From Laburnicola sp. R22_1 (taxonomy: Eukaryota > Ascomycota > Dothideomycetes > Pleosporales > Didymosphaeriaceae): a DNA stretch of 64,000 nt. The DNA lies in the NCBI GenBank assembly GCA_014281115.1, contig JACONQ010000001.1, positions 3,162,001 through 3,226,000 of the forward strand, written 5' to 3'. This document shows, one piece after another, positions 11,694 through 23,464 of this stretch. Numbering within the stretch: position 1 is the first letter of the stretch; every line of letters begins with the position of its first letter. The notes under the pieces were generated by a model, which had not been told where the DNA came from, searched no databases, and saw nothing but the letters and a program-made list of their open reading frames with translations. The position numbers were made by a program, and so were the translations under genes.

Positions 11694-13082
11694 CTAGCAT
11701 CCTCCTGTACTTGAACCACCCTCGCAAACCGGCCCGGTGCACTTCCACCCTTTATTCCCCACCACATTCCCGCACAAGAAATTCTCCACGGCCGTGCCAT
11801 TCGGATATACAAGGTCAATGTCGTTCAGCGTAATATTCGTACACGGCGCGACGGCGCTACACTGCAAGCTGACTGTCCTGCGATCCTTGGTCATGCCCTT
11901 CATCCCGCTGATCTCAACATCTCGAATTTGAAATTGGCTGTTCGTGCAATTGCCATCCCCTGGTGCACCGATGAACCGGGTGCATTGAGAGATCGAAAAA
12001 GCAGCGCCGCGCATGCCTTCAATGGTCAGGTTTTTCATCACCATGTTGGCAGCAAAACCGAGACCGCCGCCCCCGCCGTTTGGTGGGTAGCCATTTTGGT
12101 CGTCGGTCCATGTCTTGACATAAAAGGCGTGCAAGGTGTTGGAGAAGAACACGTTCTCGGCGCGGATGTTCTCGACGGTTTCGAATTGGTTGTTGTATTG
12201 GCCGATGGAACCAATGGCGATGCCCAGGCCGTCGTAGAAGTGAGAATCGAGCAAGGTGATGTTTGTGCTGTTTGCTTTGCATGAGAATGAGTCGTCGCCG
12301 TTGTAGACAGTTAGGTTGCGGAAGAGGAGGTTGGAAGAGAAGAGGGTGTCTACGCCGTCCGTGTTTGCTTCCGACTGGTTAGTATTGAATCGCTTCGCTT
12401 TGGGTGCGTTCAACGACTTACAGCTTGATACACGGTTTCCGGTATTGTTGACCAGGATATCCTCATACACATTGTTGTGGCTACGCACTATCGACATTGT
12501 CCACATCTGACTTCTCAAAAAATTCATCCCCTTCACGACGGAATTCGTGAGACCGTCAAAGGTGAGCTGATGCGGTCGACCGGGATAGTTCGAAGTGTTG
12601 GGTTTCGTTCGGATCCACTCGTACCAGTAATCCCCGTTGCCATTGAATGTTCCGATCCCATGGCCGTTCATGCGAACGTTGTTGCCACCGAGCATGAAAG
12701 CAGTGGATTGGTTCTGGTACCCATACGGGATCGACGCCTCTAGCCAATAGTCGATATCGGTGCTCCACTACAACACAGATCAGTTGTTGTTTTACCGCGA
12801 AGCGAAATGTTGGGCATGGCGCACCAGAAGTTCGCCTTGAACATCGATGTCTACATCTTCCAGATCCCGGATGTTGAGGACGGTGTTGACGTAGTATGTT
12901 GTTCCGTGCTTGAAGACGACTTTGCCGTGCCGACCGCATTCTTTGAAAGCTGCGCGTATCGCGGGCGCATCGTCTGTTTGGTTAGTACCGCTGTTCTCGA
13001 TTATGCATGTCTTGCGATCCAATGCTGGTTTTGCAGATACCGATACCGCGAAAAAGGCCAGATTGAGGTGTCGAAGAAGCAT
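11694..13082 (-). CDS. Secreted GH28 exo-acting pectinase (exo-polygalacturonase / exo-rhamnogalacturonase type)
   Basis: A secreted beta-helix glycosidase acting on pectin. Three exons: 13082-12825, 12767-12422 and 12367-11694 (introns 57 and 54 nt), giving about 425 residues. The N-terminus MLLRHLNLAFFAVSVSA is a signal peptide. GH28 active-site blocks are in order: NTDGVD (first Asp), NGDDSFSCK (Asp pair), GLGIAIGSIGQY where endo-enzymes have G-H-G, and YVKTW at the RIK position. The lack of the QHG His together with GLGIAIGS is typical of exo-rhamnogalacturonan hydrolases (Rgx type) rather than endo-polygalacturonases; that assignment is from memory. Several NxS/T sites and C-terminal Cys residues fit secretion. 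The GSSTGGC tail ends at TAG. Carbon-catabolite or pectin induction is likely but not visible. Confidence 0.87.
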
Positions 13083-13148
13083 CTTGTTGACAGTTGTACA
13101 GTCGTGGTACGGCGAACTCACGAAAAGATCTTGGGCGACTTGGGCCGA

Positions 13149-13156
13149 TTTATATA
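13149..13156 (-). promoter_or_regulatory. TATA box of the GH28 gene
   Basis: TATATAAA on the minus strand, 67 bp upstream of the GH28 start codon, a plausible distance for a fungal TATA element. Confidence 0.5.
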
Positions 13157-14035
13157 GCCTGTCGATACCTGTACTTATTTGATGGAAAATAGGATAGGTA
13201 GCCCGAATGGACAACCGGCACTTGTTCCATATTTGTTTTGCCCCGCCTCCAAGCTGCCCGCTCTATAGACGAATTCGATCGTGAATTGCGGGGTACTCGG
13301 GCCTAATAGCAGGTTATTCGTGAATATATGGTTCGCACTGCCATATTTCCGAATATCTTCCTGGAAAGACCGAGTGTGGAAGGAGGATGAAGTCTTGGAT
13401 AAAATAACGTTTGGTGATGCTCCGAACATCGCTAACCCCACGATTTCTACGCTTGTCGCGCCAATCGGATGATTTGGTGCGGTACCAGCCCTCCCGCCAA
13501 TCGTGCCGAGTGCAGATCCGACAGTGCTCGGATGGAGTTATGCCGAGGCTGCGAACCGCATTTATCTTTCGTGACTGCCTCGCTCTGGCTTGATGCTTTA
13601 CCAATTCTAATTGTGAGACGACGACGACATTACACAGACACTCGGATATCCACTTGTGCACGGTGTAGTCAAAGTACATAGTTGGTATCCCAACGGCGAT
13701 TTTTAGTCACGTGCGGAGCAATCGAGTCATTCCGTCAAATAGATCAATGAAAGCTTCTCTTGGCCAGGAGATCTGAGAAATTGAATTTATACGAGCAATC
13801 ACTAACCGAAGCTAACAGTAAACATAAAGGAATCCTCAGTATGCATGCGGTGATCTTGGCTGTCCAATATTCCCAAAAATGCACCTGAAAAATGATCGCT
13901 GCGTTCCTCCATTTTGTACGTTGGGTTCGTAACACTTCATGAATGGGACGTTGACATTTAGACAAGACGGAGCTTGGATGTTTTAGTGAGGTTGAGAATT
14001 GAACATGAGAAAAAAGATCGGAGTACGTACCACTT
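13157..14035. other. Intergenic region, no gene seen
   Basis: About 880 bp of ordinary composition between the GH28 gene and the small secreted protein gene, both on the minus strand. Open frames here lack recognisable domains, signal peptides or credible splicing. It must include the 3' region of the Cys-rich gene. Confidence 0.5.
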
Positions 14036-14365
14036 TTACTGACACTTGCACGTGACCCCACATCTGTCGATGGCGTTTCTGCAAGCCGGATCCCCAACTG
14101 GCTTGCAAGTAGGCGTATTCGGGCAATCGCAGTGAGGGCATTCCGCGTCACAAGGCACCGTGGTTGTAGTGGGTCCGTGGCCTGGAGGACATTCAACTCC
14201 GAGACCCCCAAGTGACCCTAGGCTACAACCAGGATGGTCGGTATGCTGCAACGTAGAGCCTGGGCAACTGCAAATACATTCTTTCTGGCAGCTGGATGAT
14301 CCAGTGCAAGTGGCAGATGCACTGGTTAGGACTGCGAGGACGATAAAGAAGTTCTTCAAATGCAT
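14036..14365 (-). CDS. Small secreted Cys-rich protein (109 aa)
   Basis: A single-exon gene. Residues 1-19 (MHLKNFFIVLAVLTSASAT) form a clear signal peptide, leaving a mature peptide of about 90 residues with 16 cysteines, many in C-x-C or C-x2-C pairs (CICSC, CPHCDC, CKC). A TTTTVP Thr-rich linker splits two Cys-rich halves. This is the profile of an extracellular disulphide-stabilised peptide, such as a candidate effector or defence-related peptide, but I recognise no named family. It is followed toward 16.5 kb by gene-free DNA and the repeat nest, a common setting for effector genes. Function is inference; coding status rests on signal peptide, Cys pattern and an upstream TATA box. Confidence 0.75.
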   Translation of the reverse strand: MHLKNFFIVLAVLTSASATCTGSSSCQKECICSCPGSTLQHTDHPGCSLGSLGGLGVECPPGHGPTTTTVPCDAECPHCDCPNTPTCKPVGDPACRNAIDRCGVTCKCQ

Positions 14366-14447
14366 TGTTGGATCATGTTCGAGATAGAGTGGACTGTTGA
14401 ACGATGTTCGAGATGGAGTGGGTATGAAAATACTGGCGGCCTTGATA

Positions 14448-14455
14448 CTTTTATA
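14448..14455 (-). promoter_or_regulatory. TATA box of the Cys-rich protein gene
   Basis: TATAAAAG on the minus strand, 83 bp upstream of the ATG of the small secreted protein. Confidence 0.5.
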
Positions 14456-16545
14456 TTTGAGTCCCTATCATTGTCTCTTTGCTTCCATAGAGCGCCCTAC
14501 TTCCAAAAGTCAGCTGTTGCTAGAGGGTGGCGCAAAGTTGCGTAAAGGTGAAAGGTAATGTCTGATCAAAGCACCCTGTGAAAAGCCTCATCAGCTGTTT
14601 ACGGCAAGACCTGCCATATAGTGACTCCGATGGATCTTCCCAGGTAGCGGCGATCTATGATTTTCCTTAGGCTGCGACTCCACGTCCTAGCATCTAAAGT
14701 TCGGCTATTAGGTAAGGTTTGTGGCTTACTTGGCGACGCCCTTGATACCTGGTACGTCAGCTCACGGCGCCACACAGTAATTATTTCTCACTATGATAGG
14801 TGCAGAAGTACGGTGAAGCGGTACAGGGTAAGAGGTAGCTCCATTGGGATGTAAATTCCAAAAGTTCCCACCTAATATTCCAGGATCACTCTCTTCATCC
14901 TAGTCGGTCCAAGCCTAAATCTAGGTCCTACGCCAGCTCCTGAATAGTTTATATTTCTCTCTTAACAAGGTCCACAGCACCTAAATAGAGCCTACATCTT
15001 TGGTCATCTGACAGCAATTGCTCATTATTACTGGGTGATTTTGCTGCTGCTCGCGCATTATTACCGCATGTTACGAGCAAAAGAAGTGACCAGTCACAAA
15101 AAGTAAGTCGCAAGCTGAGAGTGGAGATCAGGCGACGTGCGTGGTCGAGACCTCACGACACAATAACCGCCAAGTGAAGTAGCGAAGGTTGAAGCTGTGC
15201 GCCCCAATTCACATCCAGGCCAGTTAACGCAAAGTTGATGTCACGATGTTTCCTGTGGCATGCATGCCACCATCAGCTTCTCGTAGCTATGCACAATAAC
15301 TCTTGATCTCGCTACTTGTGGAGGATCTAGACTCAAGGGCATGCAGAGAAGATGTTGCTTAGCTCTCCTCCCCACCCTAATACTTAACTAAAATTAGACT
15401 TTAATAGCTGATCTAGCTAGTATAAAATATCTACTATATATAACTATTGCTAAGAAAGCAGAGGTTAGCTGCGGCAGCGGCCCTTTTAGTATTAACGATG
15501 GCCAGAAACAGCACATCAGCAAGGGAGGTCGGACTAACGACCACACTATCTGTTTTTGGTCTCAGGCCGGTCATTGGGAAAGCAGACACGTCAGATATCT
15601 GTAGCTCCGGTCTATTCACCACTCCCGATACTCGAAAAAGCCCCGGGCGCTGGGATGAGACTTCTGAATTGTGCGACTTAACATGCATATTGCTCGCCGC
15701 CAGTTCTGAGTACGATTTCGCAGGATATCAGTGGCATTACGAGTCAGCAAAACAAGAGTCTATTATGTGTTTGGGGACAGCTCCTATGTTCGCTGTCGAC
15801 GCTATTGAATGAACAATGGAGAGGTACGGGGCTTGAACTTTGCGATTGCCCGAGAATGCTGGTTAGCATTGAACCTAGCAAGTTGTAATTCAAGCAATGC
15901 ATGCACGCTCTTTAGCTTGAACTCAGGATTATATTCTAACAACCATGAAAGAATTACCTCTGGCCCAAATCCTATACAAAGACAAGAGTCTTGTGCCCAC
16001 CAAAGTTGAAATTGGTCTCCAGTACCCAAGTTCCGTTTCAAGTTCCGTTCCAAGGTTGTGATTGTTTACTACTTCGGTCTATTTCGCACTGTTGTGGGTA
16101 AGCCTTGAGTGGACTGAGTCCATTTTCCTCGACGATTTGAATTTGGGTTTGATCTCACTTGACTTATCATCCTTTTCAACTAGTTTCTCTGATTATGTAG
16201 ATTTCAGGTTATTTTGGAAAGTTTCTTTGGCACATTAAACCTATGCAGTCACAGACAGCTTGACTGTTAAGCGAGTAACATACAGTAATCTATCCATGGA
16301 TAATGTATTGTAAATTTCGCCTCACGATCAAGAATCTAGATTGCGGCCGTTGGCGCGAATCGCACTGCACACAAACTGTGCTACCTAACTACCAGGAAAG
16401 TTACCAAGCTGCAGCCAGCCGGCCTCGTTGACTATACATCACCTACCTAGGTACACACACATAGATCCCTGCTGCAGCGAGTGGCCAGAACGCGGCAGCC
16501 ATGTCTGATACGGAAGAACCAGAATACCCGGCCTTTGGATCTTAT
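14456..16545. other. Gene-free transition zone
   Basis: About 2.1 kb of nearly normal composition with no supportable gene. A short AT-rich patch at about 15360-15450 looks like a small RIP-affected fragment. A TACCTAGGTA palindrome is at 16444-16453. The boundary to fully RIP-like DNA is abrupt at about 16545. Confidence 0.55.
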
Positions 16546-17207
16546 GCTTTTAACCACTTCGTTTATTCATTTATTTATTTATATCTGTTTATAGTTAACC
16601 TAACCTTTTATAAATTATAAAACTTAATAGTAAGTATAACTAAAATTTAATAGCTAAAGTATGTAAAAAAGAGGATATAATTAAAATTAGCTATAGTAAA
16701 AGCTAAAGTATAATATATATAATTAGTAAAAGACTAATTATATAATAGCAAATTATAGGATAATAACTTTAAAGTTATTAGTTAACTATAAAGCTTTAAA
16801 AGGTAGTAAAAATAGTAATATTACTATAAGTAAGCCTAAATAAATAACCCTTTATACTATATTTATACCTTAGTACCTTAATTTTATCTTTACTATAGGT
16901 TTTTTTATTAATACTACTACTAAAGTAGTTAGCTTTTATATAAAAATATATAATAGTTATAATTAATCTTTACTTTTTTATGCTCTTTTTAATTACTAAC
17001 TTATAATACTAAGCAGGGAGCTTTGCTTTTTTGTTATGTTATTTAAGATAAAAGTCTTTGTTATCCTACCCCTAGGTAGATAAATTAACGCCATATAATT
17101 AACTTAAAAATTTTTTTTTAAAATATAGAAATACTATAAGTAAAGAAGTAAAATTATTAGTAATAATAAAAATAATAAGCTTTTTAAGAAGCTTTAGTCA
17201 CTACTAC
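16546..17207. repeat. RIP-degraded repeat DNA, unclassified
   Basis: AT-rich DNA with TA-dominated dinucleotides and almost no CA or TG, lying just outside the left target duplication of element A. It is likely a remnant of an older repeat into which A inserted. No recognisable protein. Confidence 0.6.
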
Positions 17208-17212
17208 TATAC

Positions 17213-17427
17213 TATAATAGCACTATAGAGATTATTACGCCGTATATAAAATAATAATAGTAATTAGAATCTAAATATAAGATAGTAGCAATACCTATAT
17301 AAGGTGGATACGTAGGCAGGCTATATATATAGCCTCGCTTAGGATCTCGCTTAAAACCACGCTAGTCTTAAAGGGAAAATAGCCGAGGATAACGCAAGCG
17401 AGGGGGTCGCACCTTAGATTAGTAACA
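17213..17427 (-). repeat. Element A 3' LTR
   Basis: Direct repeat of 40094-40306, differing mostly by C/T and G/A transitions plus two small indels. Its outer end has TG changed to TA, as RIP would do. The inner end ends AGTAACA and abuts the polypurine tract. Confidence 0.88.
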
Positions 17428-18949
17428 CTACTCTCCTCCTTCTATAGTAGTAACTCTAGTACTACTAAGATTTTTTAACTATATACTAATTACTATATAA
17501 CTATTATACTCTATTATAATCTATTATAGTTTATTATAATTTATTACGTACTATTTCTAATTATTATAATTCTTATAGTGATTTATACTAAATTATTATA
17601 AATTTCTACTAAATTATAATAGATTTAATCTAATTTATTAATATCTATTAGGGTTGCGTTATTATTAGTACTATTATTATTAGTACTATTATCGCATAGG
17701 TTAGTACGCTTAATCTGGCTAAGAGAATTATTACTAGAAGAGTTTCTAGGGGAACTACTATTTGTCGCTAACTCAAGACCTATATTTATTTATTTCTAGG
17801 CATTTGGGTAGGCGTCTATAACCAAAATAGTAGTAAGATATGCGATAACGTTCTAGCGTGCAATAAGATTATTAAAGTTATATAGCATAATAGGTTTTTT
17901 TAGGTTCTTAGTGTAAAAACTAGCGATAAGTTAAGGGTAATTAAGTAGATTATAGTAAGACTTCTAAGTAGAGTTATTAAATCTATTTTATATAACTTTA
18001 TACTCTATAACACTATAGTTAAGCATATATAGGTCTTTCTTTAACTTATTTAAATAATAGATAAGTATAATTCTTACTTTATATTCTTTTTTTATATATT
18101 TATCTAACTATATATTATTCTTATTATGTGTTTGCCTAGTAAGTAGTTGTTTATTATATAGGTGCAATAGCCATAGATAGAAAATATTATGTAGCTAGTC
18201 TATCTTCTTAAGTAGATTAAGCTTATAGGCCATATTGTTAATAATGCGTATAATGTAAAAGGGTTTCTTATTCTTATAGTTAAGTAAAGAGCTAGGTCTC
18301 TTAGTCTTTAAGTTACGTGCGTCTAATATTACCTTATTACTTACTTTAAAGTAAGGTGTGGGTGCGCGCTTTGCGTTAGCGTATTTAGTCTGCTTAGCCT
18401 ATGCCTATTATAGGTTATTATATAAGAAATTGCGAAGCTAAATAAGAAAGTTAATAAAGTTATCTATATATTAGTAATCTATATAGATAGGTGCCAAAAG
18501 TAGGCGCTTACTAGTAGTAGCGGCGTCTCTACTTACTAACTTAATATTATGTAATAGTGTGGGCTTAGTACTATTGCGTAGTAAGTAACTATTAGTGGCG
18601 ATAAAAAGTGCAATATTAGTTAATTTGCTAACTAATAAATTAGTAATAAACTTTGCTATAGGTAGGTATAGAGTCTAGTTATTTTACTAGTAGTTAATAT
18701 ATGCACGTAAGTACTCCTTTAGTATAGTATTGGTAACTTTAGTCTGACTATTAGTCTTAGGGTGCTAACTAGTTAATAGGCGCGGCTTAGTACCTAATCT
18801 TTTATAGAGACATCTCTAAAAATATAATATAAATTATTAATTGCAATCGCTAATAATATCTTTAGAGAAACTCTCCTTACGCTAAATATAGGTAATAAAG
18901 ACTTTAGTGACTATCTTAGCTGTAATCTTAACTATAGGGATACACTTCT

Positions 18950-19185
18950 TGTTAGATAGACGGTTACTATGCATTCTAGTGATAATCTCTCTGTGAAATA
19001 CACTAAGGAGGCTGGCGCACTACTATTTTGCATTGCCCCTATACTATCCTAGATAGTATAAGGATCTTAGCATAGATAGAAACTTCTCGCGATAGCTAGG
19101 CTTCTCCATTTACAATCAATCATCACAGTCATTAATTCTCATTAATATATTATCTCAAAGTGACAGAACACTATCAAATCTAACA
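18950..19185. repeat. Solo LTR (family D, copy 1)
   Basis: A 236-bp sequence starting TGTTAGATAGAC and ending CAAATCTAACA, flanked by a 5-bp duplication CTTCT (18945-18949 and 19186-19190). It inserted into element A after A was already in place. It has clearly higher GC than its surroundings and still holds CA and TG, as expected of a short insertion that largely escaped RIP. A second copy is at 55420-55657. Confidence 0.92.
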
Positions 19186-22100
19186 CTTCTTCTTCTTACT
19201 AAGTTAATGTACTATAACTATAATGGCTATATAGATCTTGCTGTTATTATAATAAGGTAGTAAGTCTATAATAAAGTCTATAGAGATTAAAGTCTAGTAG
19301 TAGTCTGGAATTAGTAGCGAATATAGTAGGCCGTGTTTAGTATTATAGTATGGCTTACTATAATAGTAGAATATATAGGCGTAAATATAGCGGGCGATAG
19401 TATGTGTTATATATAGCTAGTAATACTAATAACTAATACACTTACAAGTACCTTTGTAACTAATATGGCTAGTAGTAATACTATTATAGGCCTGCTTAAG
19501 TATGCGTATATAAAGTTTCTTATTGTTAGAAACGTATAGTTAGTTCTTAATATATAATAGCCCATTACTTAGATAATAATCTACAACTTTAATCCTAAGT
19601 TTCTATTTAAGGAGCTTTTTTAGCAAACACTAGATCTTAGACTTTACTATAGTAATAATATTCTATACTATTTTATTAGAGGCGTAAGCGTCTTTAATAT
19701 TCTTAAGTAACTATACTATTTCTTTAGTCTTTATTATTCTAGTGGTAGTGGTAGTAGGCTTCTTATTATTTATAGCGAGCTTAGTAATATAATATAATAT
19801 AGCTATAAGTTATATATCTAAGTAGTAACTCTTATCTAGTAGAGTGTAGGCTATAGTAATAGTATAGTAAGAGCTTTCGCTCTTAAAGATCTCTAGGTGT
19901 AAGACTATTTGCACCTAGTATTATTAGTAAGCGTTATTATTACTCTTAGACAAGTTACTAGGATAACGCGTTAAGGTATTAGGCTTTATGTCTTGCTTAT
20001 TAGGGCGATATTAAATATAGAAGTTAAACTTAGCTAGAAATTTCGCCTATTATGCTTACTACTAATTAAGTCGCTTGCTAGTTATAAAGTATTATAAGAC
20101 TAGGTAATTAGTAATAATATTAATAGAATCTTAGGTACCTAAGAGTTCGAATTTCTATTTTTAAAAGTGTGTACTATGGCTAGTAGCTCTTTATTATAAA
20201 TTTTATAATTATACTTAGTAGGATTTATTTTATATAATAAGTATATAATAGGCTATAGTATATCTTAATTATCCTTTTATAATAGCACTATAGCTGTAAT
20301 AAAGTTAAACGCATTAGTTTCTAACTAAGTCTTCTTATCTAAGTTAAAATAAATAAGGATAGGTGCTATTGCAAAGGCTTGCTTTAGCGACTTAAAGGCG
20401 ACTATGGTAGGCGATTCGGGTTTAACAGGCTAGTCCTTTAGCGCGTTACCTTTTATAAGGTTAGTTAATAGGTGGGCAATCTGGCTAAAACTCTTAATAA
20501 ACTGTTAATAAAAGTTCGCAAAGCCTAGAAAGGCCTATACGTCTTTAAGTAACTATGGCAGTTGCTAATTATAAACTGCCTATACTTTTTTAGAATCCAT
20601 CTTAATGCCTTTAGTTATTAGAATAATTCTAAGGTACTTAATCTTCTTGACTTTAAACTAACACTTATTAATATTTAAGCATAGACTAGCTTATCTAAGG
20701 TTATTAATAATAGTCTATATATATCTAATATATTTCTCTTTAGTCTTGCTATATACGAGTATATTATCTAAATATACTATATAGAAGTTATCTAGATATT
20801 ATTATAGCGTTTTATTAATATACGTTTAGAATGTGCCAGGTGCTCTAGTAAGGCCAAAGAGTATAATAGTGTACTTATACAGACTATAGCGAGTTAGAAA
20901 AGTGGTTTTTTCTTTATTGCCTTTTTTAATACGTATATTATTAAAATCTATAATAATATTTATAATGGATATAAACTTAGTCTTGTTTATTTACGCTAGT
21001 ATATCTTTTAGTAATAGTAACACATTATAATTGCGCTTTATAATAGCGTTAATTGCGTAGTAATTAACACAAACGCGTAATCTCTCTCCTAGTTTCTTAA
21101 TAATAAGAATAGGTAATATATACTAAGACGTGCTTATTTATAAAAATTCTTTCGCGGTTATTTTATTAATATACTTCTTAACTACTATAGTTTCTAGTCT
21201 AGTAAGTCTATAAATATGCGGTTGGGGCGTCTTATTATTAATAAGGTCAATGGCATAATTAACACTAGGGTAATAGGAGGCCAACTTATTAGTCTTTCTT
21301 AGATTAAAATAGTAAAGCTTATTATAAAGCTAATTAGAAAGCAGCTACTTTAGCTTATTTATTATTTACGGTTTATTACCTAGTTTCCTTATAAACTTAT
21401 TATAATCTATTTGGCTATATACTGCCAGACCTATAGACGCGTAAAAAGCTTATGCGTTATAGTTGCCATTTATAGGATTAGGTGGTTGTTTTAGCTAATT
21501 CTAATTATAAGGCTCTAGCCAAGTAACTAACTTTAAATAATATACTACTATTAGGTAGGCTGCCTTGTCTATAATAAGGCTAATATTATCTCGCGCTATA
21601 GGTTGTAAAGAACTAGCTAGCGGTTTATTATAGTAAACTATCTTAGGTAGAGTGTCTTTAAGATAGTAAACTAGATAATAGTAAGTTTTAAACGTTATAG
21701 ATTAGTTATATAGCCCTAGTTATAAGTTATAAGTAAATATCTAGTCTATGCTAAGCATAATGTTAAAAGCTCTAATATTAGTAATAAAATATATAGTAGT
21801 GCTAGTATTAGTTCTATACTATATGGTTAGATTTACAGCTTAACTAATTTTGTCTATAACCTTACTATTAGTAAGGCATAACATAATTAGGTTATTAATA
21901 TTATATAATCTTAGGTGGTACTGCTTAGTATATATAGGGCTAATAAAACTTACGCTAGCTTCTATATTAGTAAGTTAATACGCCTTGGCCCATTTATAAA
22001 GTGTAGCAAGTTTAATAAGATATATAAATTATAACTATTTAACTTTGTCTAGCTAGAGTTTATGTTAATAGTAATAGTAGAGATCTATTATATACGCTAT

Positions 22101-23271
22101 AGATTAAGGCTAAGTTTTATATCTAGTTTAAATTTATTTATTTTTTATTATATTACTATAAGATTTCTTTATATACGCTAGTAATGTCGCTTACTTACGC
22201 GGTTTTACTTAGAAGCTACTAAAAATATAACTTATTATTATTCTTATAGTCTTAACTATAACATATATTATTCTTATTAGAATTAAGAATCTTATACTTA
22301 GGTAACTTATCGCGCAAACTATTATGTCTATAGATGCCATATAGTTAATTAGAATTCATCTAAATTATATAGATGTATTGTGTATCTTTATAATTAATAG
22401 GGCCAGAGAGGATAATGTGAAGGTACTTAGTATCCTTTACTAGGATAATCGTCTTATTATAATAGCTAATAGTAGCGTCTATTACTTAATATTCTGTAAC
22501 TTTATATTTAAAATAAGTATTGGCCTTAGCTAGTAAATTTAATTCTTATAATATATGTCTATAATTATTACGCCTAGTAGTCTTATTTATACATAGGATA
22601 AAAATATAGTATATATTATAGTATTAGATCTAGTAGTAGTAGTGTTTATTAAATAAGTTTTTGAATAATTAGGCACTATAGTAGATATACTAGAGCAACT
22701 CATAGTAAACTTATAGTTAAGGCGCTCTATATATAAGACTTAGTCTATATAAAATATAAAAGATTTCTTAGGTATAAATAATATATTAGTGGCGTTAATA
22801 ATATAATTATGTATAAGTTAGTGTGCTTAATTTATTAGTAAGTAGTTAGGTATACTAAGAAAGTTAATAATAGTCATAAATTATGTGTGCTAATTTATAA
22901 GAGTCTTCCTAGAGTCTTAAGCTAGAGTATTACCTATAATCTTTTCCTAGGCGTCTAACATTTTATTCTTAGATAGGTAGATCTTATTAAGATAGTTAAG
23001 TATATCTATAATAGTTATAGTGGTCTTAAAGTGTAAGTATACTAGAGTCTAGACACATCTCTTAAGTTGGCTACGCAAGTATATAATACGTAACTATTTA
23101 TTTAGAAAGATCTAAAGTTTATTTATTAATATAATATGCTAATATTTATAATTATTCTTATCTTTATCTTTACTAGAGAAGTAATTTACCTTAGGCATAT
23201 AGATTTAACACGCGTACTAAGAATCTACTATAAGTTCTAGCAATAGTAATACTTTATAAGAAGATATATAA

Positions 23272-23464
23272 TATAAAGGGATAATAATAGTTAGAGTTAA
23301 GATAGTAAATTTAACTCTATAGGTAAGATACTATATAAGGATCCTAGTAATCGCGCACGCCTACAATATAATAGGCATAGGGTACTAGGCCTAACTAGGA
23401 CTAGCACTAGAGATAAGGGGTCATCTTTAGGGTAGCGGGCACTATTAGGCATTAATCTATTACA
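23272..23464 (-). repeat. Element B 3' LTR
   Basis: Exactly the same length (193 bp) as its partner, with transition-type differences. It ends TCTATTACA next to the C-run polypurine complement. Confidence 0.88.

Noticed and set aside
15447..15812. Plus-strand 121-codon frame
   Set aside because: Starts beside a RIP-like patch and has no recognisable feature.
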